A stretch of 20,715 nucleotides of DNA from Methylococcaceae bacterium (GCA_013138855.1 WTBX01000330.1:1-20715); one strand, 5' to 3'. Numbered from the stretch's first letter, positions 7,664 to 15,779 are shown. The notes: generated from the letters alone by a model not told the origin. Made by a program: numbers and translations.

Positions 7664-8203
7664 ATGAAACCAGTTTTATTATTATTTTTGTTATTTTTAA
7701 TAACGGCATGTCAACAAGCCCCCATTAAGTCTAAAACCAAACACAGTCGCGCAAAAATTAGTAGCTTATCTCAAAAGTTACTAGTCGCAGAAAAAAAAGC
7801 GAGTAAAGAAGGTCGAAAAATTTTAGCTACGGGTCGTAAAATGACCTTAATAGATAAAAAAGTCGTTAGGGGGAGTTGTTGGGATTTTGCAAACGCGGTT
7901 TATAACGATGCAGGGTATCCAAACAAGAAGAAAAAGCGTTTGATTGTTTTTAAGGGCAAGAAGAGAAAAGGCCCTTATGCGAAACAGAATTTAATTAAAG
8001 CAGGTGACTTTCTATATTACATTAATCATTCTTATCATGATGGCGAACATAGTGCGATTTTTGTGAGCTGGCTCTCTTATAAGAAAAAAACAGCATTAAT
8101 GCTAAGTTATGCAGGACAAAATAAAAAAACTCCCGCACGTTATAAGGCTTATGATTTATCGCATGTTTATCATATTATTCGCCCGAAGAGTCTGAAAAAA
8201 TAA
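7664..8203 (+). CDS. Small lipoprotein with a possible CHAP/NlpC-like cysteine-hydrolase fold
   Basis: A 179-residue protein not tied to a named family. It starts with a lipoprotein signal (MKPVLLLFLLFLITAC), with lipidation expected on Cys16; the next residues are QQ, which suits transfer to the outer membrane. Residues about 25-68 are basic and likely helical. The core has GSCWDFANAVYNDAGYP (71-86, Cys72) and GEHSAIFVSW (127-136, His129), with GDFLYYI before it. A Cys-Trp-Asp-Phe helix followed by His-Ser-Ala-Ile-Phe resembles papain-like amidases such as CHAP or NlpC/P60, so a cell-wall role is possible, but this is inference. AAGG (7653-7656) lies 7 bases before the ATG. The protein is very lysine-rich. 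The gene is convergent with mlaA, with a hairpin between them. Confidence 0.75.
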   Translation: MKPVLLLFLLFLITACQQAPIKSKTKHSRAKISSLSQKLLVAEKKASKEGRKILATGRKMTLIDKKVVRGSCWDFANAVYNDAGYPNKKKKRLIVFKGKKRKGPYAKQNLIKAGDFLYYINHSYHDGEHSAIFVSWLSYKKKTALMLSYAGQNKKTPARYKAYDLSHVYHIIRPKSLKK

Positions 8204-8231
8204 CTCAGTTTTAAGAGTTCATAAAACTAAA

Positions 8232-8264
8232 AAACCTCTGAGGTTTTCAAAACTTCGGAGGTTT
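8232..8264. terminator. Hairpin between convergent genes, likely bidirectional terminator
   Basis: AAACCTCTGAGGTTTT (8232-8247) pairs with AAAACTTCGGAGGTTT (8249-8264) with two G-T mismatches. It sits between the convergent ends of the lipoprotein gene (8203) and mlaA (8292), with A-rich bases before and TTT at the end. It is related in sequence to the AGACCTCCGAGG repeats but lacks their tail. Confidence 0.5.
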
Positions 8265-8291
8265 AAGTGATTGTTAGTTCTGGTATAAACT

Positions 8292-9218
8292 TTACCGTCT
8301 CTTGTTCTTGAATTCTTTATATTCTAATTCATCTATTCGGTCTGATAATTCATCAAAACTTTGACTCGTCTTCTCAAGCGAACTTTCTGTTGAGTTTAAG
8401 GTGTCAGAAGCTTGTTTAAATTCACCGCTATTACCTAGGTTTAATTGATTCTCTTGATTTACATCTGTACTTTCATCATCAAGTAACGCATCAATATCTA
8501 AGTCATCTTCTAACTCTGATTCTCCATCAGTAATTTTATGTTGACGGGATTGTAAAAAAGACTCTCTGGTAAATAAATAAGGATCTAACGCGCCTTCCTC
8601 AATAACATTTAATGCACCTTCTGATTGCGCACGAAGGTTTAGCATCTCTAAAGCACGAATAGGGACAGGGATATAAGTTGCAGGGTTTGTAGCGGTATCA
8701 AAAATATAACCAGGAATACCACGAGTTGTTGAGGAACCCAAAATGGGGAGTACTAAATAAGGCCCTTTAGGGACACCCCATACAGCAAGGGTTTGGGCAA
8801 AGTCTTCATCATGTTTTTCCAGACCTACTTCCGTCGCAACATCAAAAATACCCGCCAAACCGACGGTGGTGTTTAATAAAAAACGTCCTGTATCCTCGCC
8901 CGCTTGTAATAACTTACCTTGCATTAAGTCATTTAAGACAACATTGATATCTTTCAGGTTATTGAAAAAGTTTCCAATGCCCGCTTGTACAAAGTCTGGG
9001 GTAATAAAGTCATAAGCAGTGGAAACAGGGCCTGTGATATGGTCATCTAAGTCTCTGTTAAATTCAAAGATGCTGCGATTTACTTCTTCATAAGGGTCGT
9101 CTTTACTAACGATACTCCCTGTTGTACTGGCACAGCCTGTCAACAGCAATACGCTGAGACAAAGGGACATCGATAAAACCTGAAGCAGGCTCTTTTTATT
9201 TTGTGTGTGATAAACCAT
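8292..9218 (-). CDS. mlaA: MlaA/VacJ family outer-membrane lipoprotein
   Basis: MlaA is the outer-membrane lipoprotein of the Mla system, which removes phospholipids from the outer leaflet and hands them to the periplasmic carrier MlaC. This 308-residue protein has a signal ending in LLTGC with lipid-bearing Cys29, then family motifs DPYEEVNRSIFEFNRDLD (41-58), GRFLLNTTVGLAGIFDVA (111-128) and AVWGVPKGPYLVLPILG (145-161). Residues beyond about 230 form an acidic, Ser/Glu/Asp-rich tail of about 75 residues ending in a helix with heptad-like spacing (DELSDRIDELEYKEF), longer than E. coli MlaA (about 250). It is the last gene of the hpnH-hpnB-hpnM-mlaA run, 17 bp after hpnM. This suggests a version dedicated to hopanoid or lipid traffic. 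No other mla genes are present in the window. Confidence 0.92.
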   Translation of the reverse strand: MVYHTQNKKSLLQVLSMSLCLSVLLLTGCASTTGSIVSKDDPYEEVNRSIFEFNRDLDDHITGPVSTAYDFITPDFVQAGIGNFFNNLKDINVVLNDLMQGKLLQAGEDTGRFLLNTTVGLAGIFDVATEVGLEKHDEDFAQTLAVWGVPKGPYLVLPILGSSTTRGIPGYIFDTATNPATYIPVPIRALEMLNLRAQSEGALNVIEEGALDPYLFTRESFLQSRQHKITDGESELEDDLDIDALLDDESTDVNQENQLNLGNSGEFKQASDTLNSTESSLEKTSQSFDELSDRIDELEYKEFKNKRR

Positions 9219-9235
9219 CTCTATAAACCTAAAAG

Positions 9236-9853
9236 CTATTGTTTTGCGTAATTATCAATTTTTTCGCTGATTTTTGTAATGAGAGCATCAAAACCGTCAG
9301 CTTTTAAAATGCTGGTGTATTCCGAACGCTTTAAGGCTAAGTCACTGACTCCGTTTGCGATTATATTAATAATGCGCCAACTTTCTCCTTTTTTCTTCAG
9401 CATATAGTCGAATTTAACATCTTTATCATCGGGTATCAGCAAATAAGTATGCACGATAACGCCTCCGCGAGTCGTTTCCTCTTCTGCTTCAAATTTAAAT
9501 GATTCGCCTGAAAATTCTTTAAAGTTATAAGCATAAGCGGCAATACTTAGTCGGGTAAAGACATCGACTAATTCTTGCTGTTGTGCTTCGTTGAGTTTTG
9601 CCCACTCTCTACCAATAACGATGCGTGCTATTTTAGTTAAATCATGACTTTTAGCAATCGCTGTGTCTAATTTTTTGTAACGTCCTTGAAAGCCAAGTTC
9701 TTTACCTTGCTGCATAACCGCAAGTAATTCAGCCTGAAATGTTTCAACGACTTGTTTTGCTGTTTGTGATTCTGCTTGAACATTTGCAAAATTAACGCTT
9801 AAAAAAAAGGCAATTATGGCAAAAAAAAACTTGTTTTTAAATTCAGTTAACAT
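9236..9853 (-). CDS. hpnM: HpnM, MlaC/Ttg2D-like periplasmic lipid-carrier protein
   Basis: A 205-residue exported protein of the MlaC/toluene-tolerance Ttg2D family, here in the hopanoid operon, where the family member is called HpnM. The signal peptide covers residues 1-27, ending NVQA before ESQTAKQV. The mature part shows the family pattern: FQAELLAVMQQGKELGFQGRY, HDLTKIARIVIGREW, VDVFTRLSIAAYAYNF, FDYMLKKKGESWRIINIIANGVSDLALKRSEYTSIL and a C-terminal helix. MlaC carries phospholipid between outer-membrane MlaA and the inner-membrane transporter; HpnM is thought to help hopanoid placement, but its ligand here is inferred. The start is the ATG at 9853, because GAGG at 9862-9865 sits 8 bases before it; a TTG at 9856 fits less well. 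hpnB lies 25 bp upstream. Confidence 0.9.
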   Translation of the reverse strand: MLTEFKNKFFFAIIAFFLSVNFANVQAESQTAKQVVETFQAELLAVMQQGKELGFQGRYKKLDTAIAKSHDLTKIARIVIGREWAKLNEAQQQELVDVFTRLSIAAYAYNFKEFSGESFKFEAEEETTRGGVIVHTYLLIPDDKDVKFDYMLKKKGESWRIINIIANGVSDLALKRSEYTSILKADGFDALITKISEKIDNYAKQ

Positions 9854-9861
9854 CAAAAAAA

Positions 9862-9865
9862 CCTC
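9862..9865 (-). promoter_or_regulatory. Ribosome-binding site that sets the hpnM start
   Basis: GAGG on the minus strand, followed by seven T and one G before the ATG at 9853. The spacing of 8 favours this ATG over the TTG one codon upstream. Confidence 0.65.
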
Positions 9866-9878
9866 AAGTGCATAATGT

Positions 9879-10994
9879 CTAATCTGTTTTGTAAATTCGC
9901 CCTTTCCATTCTGAGCGCACGCCTTTCCAATAGCGGATTGCCGACGACCATGTCATCAACAAATAAAGCCCTGCAATGACGGGCATTGCAAAACTCCATG
10001 CAGAATTAAGTGAGTAAAACCTTAATGTGGGACGGTACATGATAATCATCATTGCTAATGAAGACAAACTTAATATCCATGCAGTCCCTTGAAAATAGAA
10101 GATGCCTAACACGGGTAAACAATACATGAGTAGCATTAAGAAGGTACACAGTAATAATAAGGTTACTGAATAACGAAGCTGGGTATAGGCAGTGCGTGCC
10201 ACCATATTCCAAATTTCAGACAGCTCAACACAGGGGCGTTGACTTGAAACCCCATGTGTTAGCCCAATCCATGTTTTACAGCCTTCTTGTTTAACGGTTT
10301 TAGCTAGGGTGCAATCATCAATAACCGCATCCTTCAAGACTTCCATTGCCCCTATTTGCTTTAGCACCGCTGTTTCAACCAAAATACAACCCCCTGCGGC
10401 GGCGGCGACTTTACTTTTAGGGTGATTTGCTAAGGCAAAGGGATAAATCATTTTAAAAAAATAAATGAAGGCAGGCATTAATAGCTTCTCCCAAAAAGAG
10501 CTGAAACGTAGTTTTGCCATTAAGGAGACAAAATGTAACTGCTCGGTTTGTAGTTTGTGCTTTAGTGTGCCTATCATGCCCTCAGAAAGTTTTATATCGG
10601 CATCTAATAACAAGGTTAAAGGAGTATTTACCTTTTCAATGCCCTGATGTTGCGCCCATAATTTTCCTGTCCAGCCTTCGGGTAGTTTTTCAGAGTTAAT
10701 TAAGCTGAGTCCTGATAGTGTAGATTGTTGAACAATCTTTGCAGTATCATCGCTAGATTCATCATTAACTACAATAACGGTAAGCCCCCATCCTTGGTTT
10801 TCCAAAGCAGCCAATGTTGTACCGATGACCTGCGCTTCATCTCGCGCAGGAATAATCACCGTAACATCACTTAAATCAGCTTGGCTATGATGAGGCTCAG
10901 CCGATAACTCTTCTCTTGTTCGCCATGGTTGCCACGGCAATAAAAAACTTATTAGCCAAATAAAAGCAGCTAAGAAAGCAAGATAGAGACTCAT
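9879..10994 (-). CDS. hpnB: HpnB, membrane-bound family 2 glycosyltransferase of hopanoid synthesis
   Basis: A 371-residue inner-membrane glycosyltransferase. One N-terminal membrane helix (2-20) is followed by a GT-A catalytic domain: VTVIIPARDEAQVIG (44-58), VIVVNDESSDDTA (73-85), the metal/nucleotide-binding DAD at 131-133, the acidic DD at 226-227 and QLRY at 272-275. Three or four C-terminal helices (about 277-300, 304-320, 333-352) follow, and the end, WKGRIY, is typical of HpnB. The family is found in hopanoid clusters and is annotated as hopene-associated glycosyltransferase; the sugar donor is not known from sequence. The gene lies 34 bp after hpnH and 25 bp before hpnM on the same strand. 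No strong Shine-Dalgarno sequence precedes the ATG at 10994, so translation may depend on hpnH upstream. Confidence 0.9.
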   Translation of the reverse strand: MSLYLAFLAAFIWLISFLLPWQPWRTREELSAEPHHSQADLSDVTVIIPARDEAQVIGTTLAALENQGWGLTVIVVNDESSDDTAKIVQQSTLSGLSLINSEKLPEGWTGKLWAQHQGIEKVNTPLTLLLDADIKLSEGMIGTLKHKLQTEQLHFVSLMAKLRFSSFWEKLLMPAFIYFFKMIYPFALANHPKSKVAAAAGGCILVETAVLKQIGAMEVLKDAVIDDCTLAKTVKQEGCKTWIGLTHGVSSQRPCVELSEIWNMVARTAYTQLRYSVTLLLLCTFLMLLMYCLPVLGIFYFQGTAWILSLSSLAMMIIMYRPTLRFYSLNSAWSFAMPVIAGLYLLMTWSSAIRYWKGVRSEWKGRIYKTD

Positions 10995-11028
10995 TTTATT
11001 TTTCTATGATTGATTTTTTGGGTTAAGT

Positions 11029-12135
11029 TTATAGTTCAGATCTAACGGGAATATCAGATAGCGTGGAAGTTTTTGGCATTTCACTCGGCTCTTCTGCGGT
11101 TTTTACTTCAACCATTGCCCCTTCTGTTTTTGGACCAAAGATAGAGCTTAACAAGGCTTTAATTGGGTGAGATAAAGTATCTTCTACCGCTGTAGCCTCA
11201 TAACCACAATGTGCCATACAGTTTGCACATTTAGGGTTGTTTACACTGCCGTATTTTTCCCACGGTGTGGTATCTAGTAACTCTTGAAAGCTTTCTGCAT
11301 TACCTTCGTCTGCTAATAAATAACAAGGTTTTTGCCAGCCAAAGACATTGCGCGTCGGATTACCCCAAGGTGTGCAGTTGTAATCTTGATTGCCTGCAAG
11401 AAAGTCTAGGTATAAAGATGAGTGATTTAATCGCCAGTTACGATTTTTGCCGATTCTAAAGATTCCTCTAAATAAATCTTTAACGTCACGACCTTTAATA
11501 AACAAATCTTGTTTAGGGGCATGTTCATAACTAAAACCCGGTGCGATGGTAATGCCTTCAACCCCTAAGGTCATAACATAATCTAAAAATTCGGAAACTT
11601 CTTCCGCATTTTCGCCTTGGAATAAAGTGCAGTTGACGTTAACTCTAAAGCCTTTGCTTAATGCTAATTTAATCGCTTCTTCCGCAATATCAAACACACC
11701 TTCCTGACAAACTGAGGCATCATGACGTTCACGATTGCCATCTAAATGAATAGAGAAAGTTAAGTAAGGTGAGGGAGTATAGTCGTTAATACGCTTTTTT
11801 AACAATAACGCATTGGTACATAAATAAACAAATTTCTTTCTAGCAACAATTCCTTCGACAATTTGTGGCATTTCTTTGTGAATTAAAGGCTCGCCACCAG
11901 GAATAGACACCATAGGTGCATCGCATTCATCTACCGCTGCTAAACATTCGTCAACTGACAAGCGTTTATTTAAAATCTCATCAGGATAATCAATTTTACC
12001 GCAACCTGCACAGGCTAAATTACAACGAAACAACGGCTCCAACATTAAAACTAAAGGGTAACGCTTAACGCCCTTTAATTTTTGTGTAATTAAATAACGG
12101 CCTACACTTAACTGTTGACGTAAAGGAACACTCAC
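11029..12135 (-). CDS. hpnH: HpnH, radical SAM adenosylhopane synthase
   Basis: HpnH is a radical S-adenosylmethionine enzyme that adds the 5'-deoxyadenosyl radical to diploptene to form adenosylhopane, the first side-chain step of C35 hopanoids. The 368-residue protein has the 4Fe-4S motif CNLACAGC (Cys38, 42, 45), the SAM-contacting GGEPL (80-84), and LTFSIHLDG (125-133). Late cysteines Cys303, 306 and 310 in PKCANCMAHC fit the conserved family tail. Residues after about 335 (KTEGAMVEVK...) are a variable extension. It uses a GTG start at 12135, supported by a perfect GGAGG 8 bases upstream. It is the first gene of the minus-strand hopanoid operon and faces the squalene synthase gene across a 562-bp control region. 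Confidence 0.95.
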   Translation of the reverse strand: MSVPLRQQLSVGRYLITQKLKGVKRYPLVLMLEPLFRCNLACAGCGKIDYPDEILNKRLSVDECLAAVDECDAPMVSIPGGEPLIHKEMPQIVEGIVARKKFVYLCTNALLLKKRINDYTPSPYLTFSIHLDGNRERHDASVCQEGVFDIAEEAIKLALSKGFRVNVNCTLFQGENAEEVSEFLDYVMTLGVEGITIAPGFSYEHAPKQDLFIKGRDVKDLFRGIFRIGKNRNWRLNHSSLYLDFLAGNQDYNCTPWGNPTRNVFGWQKPCYLLADEGNAESFQELLDTTPWEKYGSVNNPKCANCMAHCGYEATAVEDTLSHPIKALLSSIFGPKTEGAMVEVKTAEEPSEMPKTSTLSDIPVRSEL

Positions 12136-12143
12136 AGATCAAT

Positions 12144-12148
12144 CCTCC
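12144..12148 (-). promoter_or_regulatory. Strong ribosome-binding site for hpnH
   Basis: GGAGG on the minus strand, 8 bases before the GTG at 12135. It is the best Shine-Dalgarno match near any gene here and justifies the non-ATG start. Confidence 0.75.
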
Positions 12149-12176
12149 AAAAACTATAAAAAACGGCTAATCACCT

Positions 12177-12204
12177 AAATTATCGTAAAATCGACCTGTT
12201 GCAA
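12177..12204 (-). promoter_or_regulatory. Candidate promoter for the hpnH operon
   Basis: On the minus strand, TTGCAA (12204-12199), 16 bases, then TAATTT (12182-12177). An overlapping, better -10, GATAAT, lies at 12184-12179 but with a spacer of only 14. Either would start transcription about 35-40 bases before the GTG. Confidence 0.3.
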
Positions 12205-12506
12205 AATAACAACAGACTTGCGATTCATACGATTAAAGCAACGCACATAACTTAATAAGCCCTAAAACATTATAAAAAACAAGGCTATCTTGCAATACAA
12301 TGGCTTATATATCCTACTAGAATACTATCTTTTTAGATTAGACTCCAGTATTAAGGGGGGGTTTACCCTGAAAATATCATTTTTAATAATTCAAAGATGC
12401 TTATAAGCAACAAAAATCTTTCTTTGGTATCCCTTTTTCTCAACAACGTTAACAGTTTTGATTTCGCCAATGTTTTTCTTAGATTGGCTGAAAGCCTTAT
12501 AGTTCC

Positions 12507-12555
12507 AAGCACTTTTTTATAAAAGCACTGTTTTTTTTATAAAAAAAGAGTGCTT
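12507..12555. repeat. AT-rich inverted repeat with AAGCACT/AGTGCTT ends
   Basis: AAGCACT at 12507-12513 pairs with AGTGCTT at 12549-12555, and the inner TTTTTTATAAAA pairs with TTTTATAAAAAAA. A third AGCACT half-site occurs at 12524-12529. It may be a hairpin or a set of binding half-sites upstream of the squalene synthase promoter. Confidence 0.45.
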
Positions 12556-12637
12556 TGTCATAATTTCGCAATAAAACAACAATGCTTTGCAAAATACCAA
12601 CAAACAGTCTATGATTACTTTACACGACAGTAGCTAT

Positions 12638-12665
12638 TTGAAATTTCAGCGTTCCGTTATATTAT
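12638..12665 (+). promoter_or_regulatory. Candidate sigma70 promoter for squalene synthase-shc
   Basis: TTGAAA (12638-12643), 16 bases, then TATTAT (12660-12665). Transcription would begin near 12672, about 26 bases before the ATG at 12698. Confidence 0.4.
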
Positions 12666-12697
12666 AAAAGCCTTTTTGCACAGCTAAAGCGTAGACT

Positions 12698-13786
12698 ATG
12701 ACAGGTACTCCAATATCCATTAATAATCCTGAATCCTTGCTTAATTTAAGTGATGATGAATTTCAGGCTATTTTACTAGAAGGCGTTTCCAGAACCTTCG
12801 CGCTAACTATTCCGCAACTGCCGCCTCAGCTTTATCCCGCAGTCGCGAATGCATATTTGCTTTGTAGAATTGTCGATACTATAGAGGATGAAGTCTCACT
12901 GTCCGCTGAACAAAAAGAATATTTTTGCTCTAGCTTTATTACCGTCGTTAAGAGTGGCGAGAATGCTCAGACCTTTGCGACTGAACTCGCCCCTTTATTA
13001 TCAGATCAAACCTTGCCCGCAGAGCATACGCTGGTTCATTTGACTGCACGAGTGATTGAGATTACTCAAAGTTTTGAACAGCCTCAAATTGACGCACTCG
13101 CAGAATGTGTTGAAGTAATGGCAAAGGGAATGCCAGTGTTTCAAGCCTTAGATTTACACGCAGGTGTAAAGACAATGGGCGATATGGATAATTATTGTTA
13201 TTACGTGGCGGGCTGTGTCGGCGAAATGCTGGCAAAACTTTTTTGCCATTACTCGCCAGAAATTGCTCAGCACCGTGAAGAGCTATTAAAGCTTTCCGTC
13301 TCTTTCGGTCAAGGTTTGCAAATGACCAATATTTTAAAAGATATTTGGGATGATGCTAAACGGGGCGTTTGTTGGTTGCCTCAAGATATTTTTACTGAAA
13401 CGGGTTTCGACTTAGCAACGCTAACGCCTGAAACCGATGATGAAAAGTTTCGTGAAGGGCTAGAACATCTAATCAGCATCGCTGAACAGCATTTGGCGAA
13501 TGCCTTACGTTACACACAGTTGCTTCCTACTCATGAAGTCGGGATTCGCAACTTCTGTTTATGGGCATTAGGCATGGCCGTTTTAACTTTAAAGAAAATC
13601 AAACAAAACTTAAACTTTAATGATTCTAGCCAAGTGAAAATCACTAGACGTAGCGTTAAAGCAACGATTTTAGTGACAAAAGTAACGGTGCGTAGCAACA
13701 GCTTATTGTCAATGGTGTTTAACCACTTTAGTAAAGAGCTTAAAGCTCCAAATTGGCAATATCAGTCCCCTCTTTCCAAAACCTAA
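12698..13786 (+). CDS. Squalene synthase (squalene/phytoene synthase family, eukaryote-like)
   Basis: A 362-residue enzyme expected to join two farnesyl diphosphates into squalene, the substrate of the cyclase encoded next. Both diphosphate-binding aspartate motifs are present: DTIED at 60-64 and DIWDD at 215-219, the latter inside QMTNILKDIWDDAKRG. GVSRTFALTIPQLP (29-42) and NYCYYVAGCVGEM (165-177) resemble eukaryotic-type squalene synthases more than the HpnC/HpnD pair, and the length is also longer than the usual 280-300 residues of HpnC or HpnD. No HpnE oxidase is near. A phytoene synthase is less likely given the 16-bp gap to shc. No C-terminal membrane anchor is seen, unlike the eukaryotic enzymes. 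The ATG at 12698 has only a weak ribosome-binding site. Confidence 0.9.
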   Translation: MTGTPISINNPESLLNLSDDEFQAILLEGVSRTFALTIPQLPPQLYPAVANAYLLCRIVDTIEDEVSLSAEQKEYFCSSFITVVKSGENAQTFATELAPLLSDQTLPAEHTLVHLTARVIEITQSFEQPQIDALAECVEVMAKGMPVFQALDLHAGVKTMGDMDNYCYYVAGCVGEMLAKLFCHYSPEIAQHREELLKLSVSFGQGLQMTNILKDIWDDAKRGVCWLPQDIFTETGFDLATLTPETDDEKFREGLEHLISIAEQHLANALRYTQLLPTHEVGIRNFCLWALGMAVLTLKKIKQNLNFNDSSQVKITRRSVKATILVTKVTVRSNSLLSMVFNHFSKELKAPNWQYQSPLSKT

Positions 13787-13802
13787 ACCATAAGGATTCA
13801 TC

Positions 13803-15761
13803 ATGTTTACCGAAACAGCCTCGCAGATGAATACTAGTGAATTACCACACTCTTCAACTGCAATCACCTCTAAATCTCTTAATCTTGATAAAGCCATTCA
13901 AAAAGCGCAAGAGAAATTATTAAGTCTGCAAGATAAAGACGGTTTTTGGGTCTTTGAGCTGGAAGCCGATTGTTCTGTCCCTGCTGAGTACATCATGATG
14001 ATGCATTATTTGGGCGAGATAGACGAAGTCTTACAGGAAAAAATTGCAGTCTACCTTCGTAGTCGTCAAACAGAAAATGGTGGTTATTCACTGTACACAG
14101 GCGGTGTCAACGATTTAAGTTGTAGCATTAAAAGTTATTACGCTTTAAAAATGGCTGGCGATGATATTGACGCACCGCATATGAAAAGGCTGCGTCAGTA
14201 TATTTTAGGTCAAGGCGGAGCGGCAAAAGCTAACGTGTTTACGCGTATTGCTTTGGCTATTTTTGAGCAATTGCCGTGGCGAGGGGTTCCCTATATTCCC
14301 GTTGAAATCATGCTGCTTCCTAAATGGTTTCCGTTCCATTTAGATAAGGTTTCTTATTGGTCGCGCACGGTGATGGTTCCGCTATTTATTTTATGCACCT
14401 TAAAAGCGAAAGCTAAAAATCCTAATAAGGTCGGTGTTTTAGAATTATTTGTGGTTCATCCCGATAAAGAAAAACATTATTTTCCTGATCGTACTTTTTT
14501 AAATAAATGTTTTCTAGCACTGGATAAATTAGGTTTAGCGACACGCCCACTTATTCCTAAAAAAATGCACGATATCGCCATTGAAAGAGCGAAACAATGG
14601 ATTATCGAACGCATGAATGGCGAAGATGGTTTAGGGGGGATTTTCCCAGCGATGGTTGCGGCATATGAAGCGTTATTATTATTAGGGATGCCTAAAGATG
14701 ATCCTATCGTGGCAACAGGACGTAAAGCTATTGATAAACTATTGGTCATTAAAGAAGATTATGCTTATTGTCAGCCCTGTTTATCGCCTGTTTGGGATAC
14801 AGGATTAGCCGCTTTAGCTTTGCAAGAAGCGGATAAAGAAGGTAATAAAGAAAGTTTAACTCACGCCTACGAATGGTTAAAAGGAAAACAACTTTCTGAT
14901 GAACCTGGTGACTGGCGTATTGCCAGACCTGATGTTAAAGGCGGCGGCTGGGCATTTCAATTTGAAAACGCCTATTATCCAGATGTCGATGATACTGCTC
15001 TGGTTGCGTTTGCAATGGCAGAATTGGATATTGAAAAATATAACGAACCTATACATCGTGCAACCAATTGGGTTGTAGGAATGCAGTCTGAAAATGGCGG
15101 TTATGGCGCATTTGATGTCGATAATACCTATTATTATTTGAATGAAATTCCCTTTGCCGATCATGGTGCATTATTAGACCCTCCCACTGCTGATGTCAGT
15201 GCGCGTTGCGCAATGCTTATGGCACGAGTAGCTCAAAACCATGATGAGTACTTACCTGCTTTAAAGCGTTCTTTAGACTATGTTCGCAGCGAACAAGAAG
15301 ACAATGGTTCTTGGTTTGGCCGCTGGGGAACTAATTATGTTTACGGCACTTGGTCAGTGTTATTAGGTTTAGAACAAACTGATTTGCCTAAAGATGACCC
15401 TATGTACACTAAAGCCGTTTCTTGGTTAAAAAGTGTGCAACGTGAAGACGGTGGCTGGGGTGAAGATAATAAAAGTTATGAAGTCGAAGGCGAGTTTGAT
15501 GGTCGTTTTCATATGAGTACTTCGTTTCAAACCGCATGGGCATTATTAGGGCTGATGGCGGCAGGAGATGCTAAATCGCCAGAAGTTAAAGCGGGCATTA
15601 CTTTCTTGTTGAAAAAACAACAAGCAGATGGTGTTTGGGATGATCCTTGCTTTACCGCACCGGGTTTTCCTAAAGTGTTTTATTTGAAATATCACGGTTA
15701 CGATAAATTTTTTCCGCTATGGGCATTAGCGCGTTATCGTAATGAGCTAAATAAAAAATAA
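13803..15761 (+). CDS. shc: Squalene-hopene cyclase
   Basis: Shc folds squalene into the pentacyclic hopene/hopanol in one step at the inner membrane surface. The 652-residue protein is of normal length. The catalytic acid motif is DVDD at 394-397 in YYPDVDDTALVA. Many QW-type repeats are visible, for example LLSLQDKDGFWVFE, YLRSRQTENGGYSLY, WVVGMQSENGGYGAFD, YVRSEQEDNGSWFGRWG, WLKSVQREDGGWGED and LLKKQQADGVWDD. The C-terminal half has the active-site GRWGTNYVYGTWSVL and the end YHGYDKFFPLWALARY. AAGG lies just before the ATG at 13803. It starts 16 bp after the squalene synthase stop, so the two genes form one transcript that couples synthesis and cyclisation. Confidence 0.97.
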   Translation: MFTETASQMNTSELPHSSTAITSKSLNLDKAIQKAQEKLLSLQDKDGFWVFELEADCSVPAEYIMMMHYLGEIDEVLQEKIAVYLRSRQTENGGYSLYTGGVNDLSCSIKSYYALKMAGDDIDAPHMKRLRQYILGQGGAAKANVFTRIALAIFEQLPWRGVPYIPVEIMLLPKWFPFHLDKVSYWSRTVMVPLFILCTLKAKAKNPNKVGVLELFVVHPDKEKHYFPDRTFLNKCFLALDKLGLATRPLIPKKMHDIAIERAKQWIIERMNGEDGLGGIFPAMVAAYEALLLLGMPKDDPIVATGRKAIDKLLVIKEDYAYCQPCLSPVWDTGLAALALQEADKEGNKESLTHAYEWLKGKQLSDEPGDWRIARPDVKGGGWAFQFENAYYPDVDDTALVAFAMAELDIEKYNEPIHRATNWVVGMQSENGGYGAFDVDNTYYYLNEIPFADHGALLDPPTADVSARCAMLMARVAQNHDEYLPALKRSLDYVRSEQEDNGSWFGRWGTNYVYGTWSVLLGLEQTDLPKDDPMYTKAVSWLKSVQREDGGWGEDNKSYEVEGEFDGRFHMSTSFQTAWALLGLMAAGDAKSPEVKAGITFLLKKQQADGVWDDPCFTAPGFPKVFYLKYHGYDKFFPLWALARYRNELNKK

Positions 15762-15779
15762 AGCGGCTAGCTTAAAACA

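Larger units (their letters stand above)
12136..12697. other. Divergent intergenic control region of the hopanoid locus
   Basis: 562 bp between the starts of hpnH (left) and squalene synthase (right), AT-rich and without a believable coding frame. It holds candidate promoters at both edges (12177-12204 minus, 12638-12665 plus), a run of seven G at about 12354-12360, and an AT-rich inverted repeat with AAGCACT ends (12507-12555). The length leaves room for regulator sites, but I recognise no known operator. Confidence 0.65.

Noticed and set aside
9854..9856. TTG one codon upstream as the start of hpnM
   Set aside because: ATG follows immediately and has the better spacing from GAGG.
10465..10699. 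Two overlapping plus-strand open frames inside hpnB
   Set aside because: Both are antisense to the glycosyltransferase domain and show no plausible protein features.
12698..13786. Phytoene synthase (carotenoid pathway)
   Set aside because: The partner gene 16 bp downstream is squalene-hopene cyclase, and the motifs are closer to squalene synthase.
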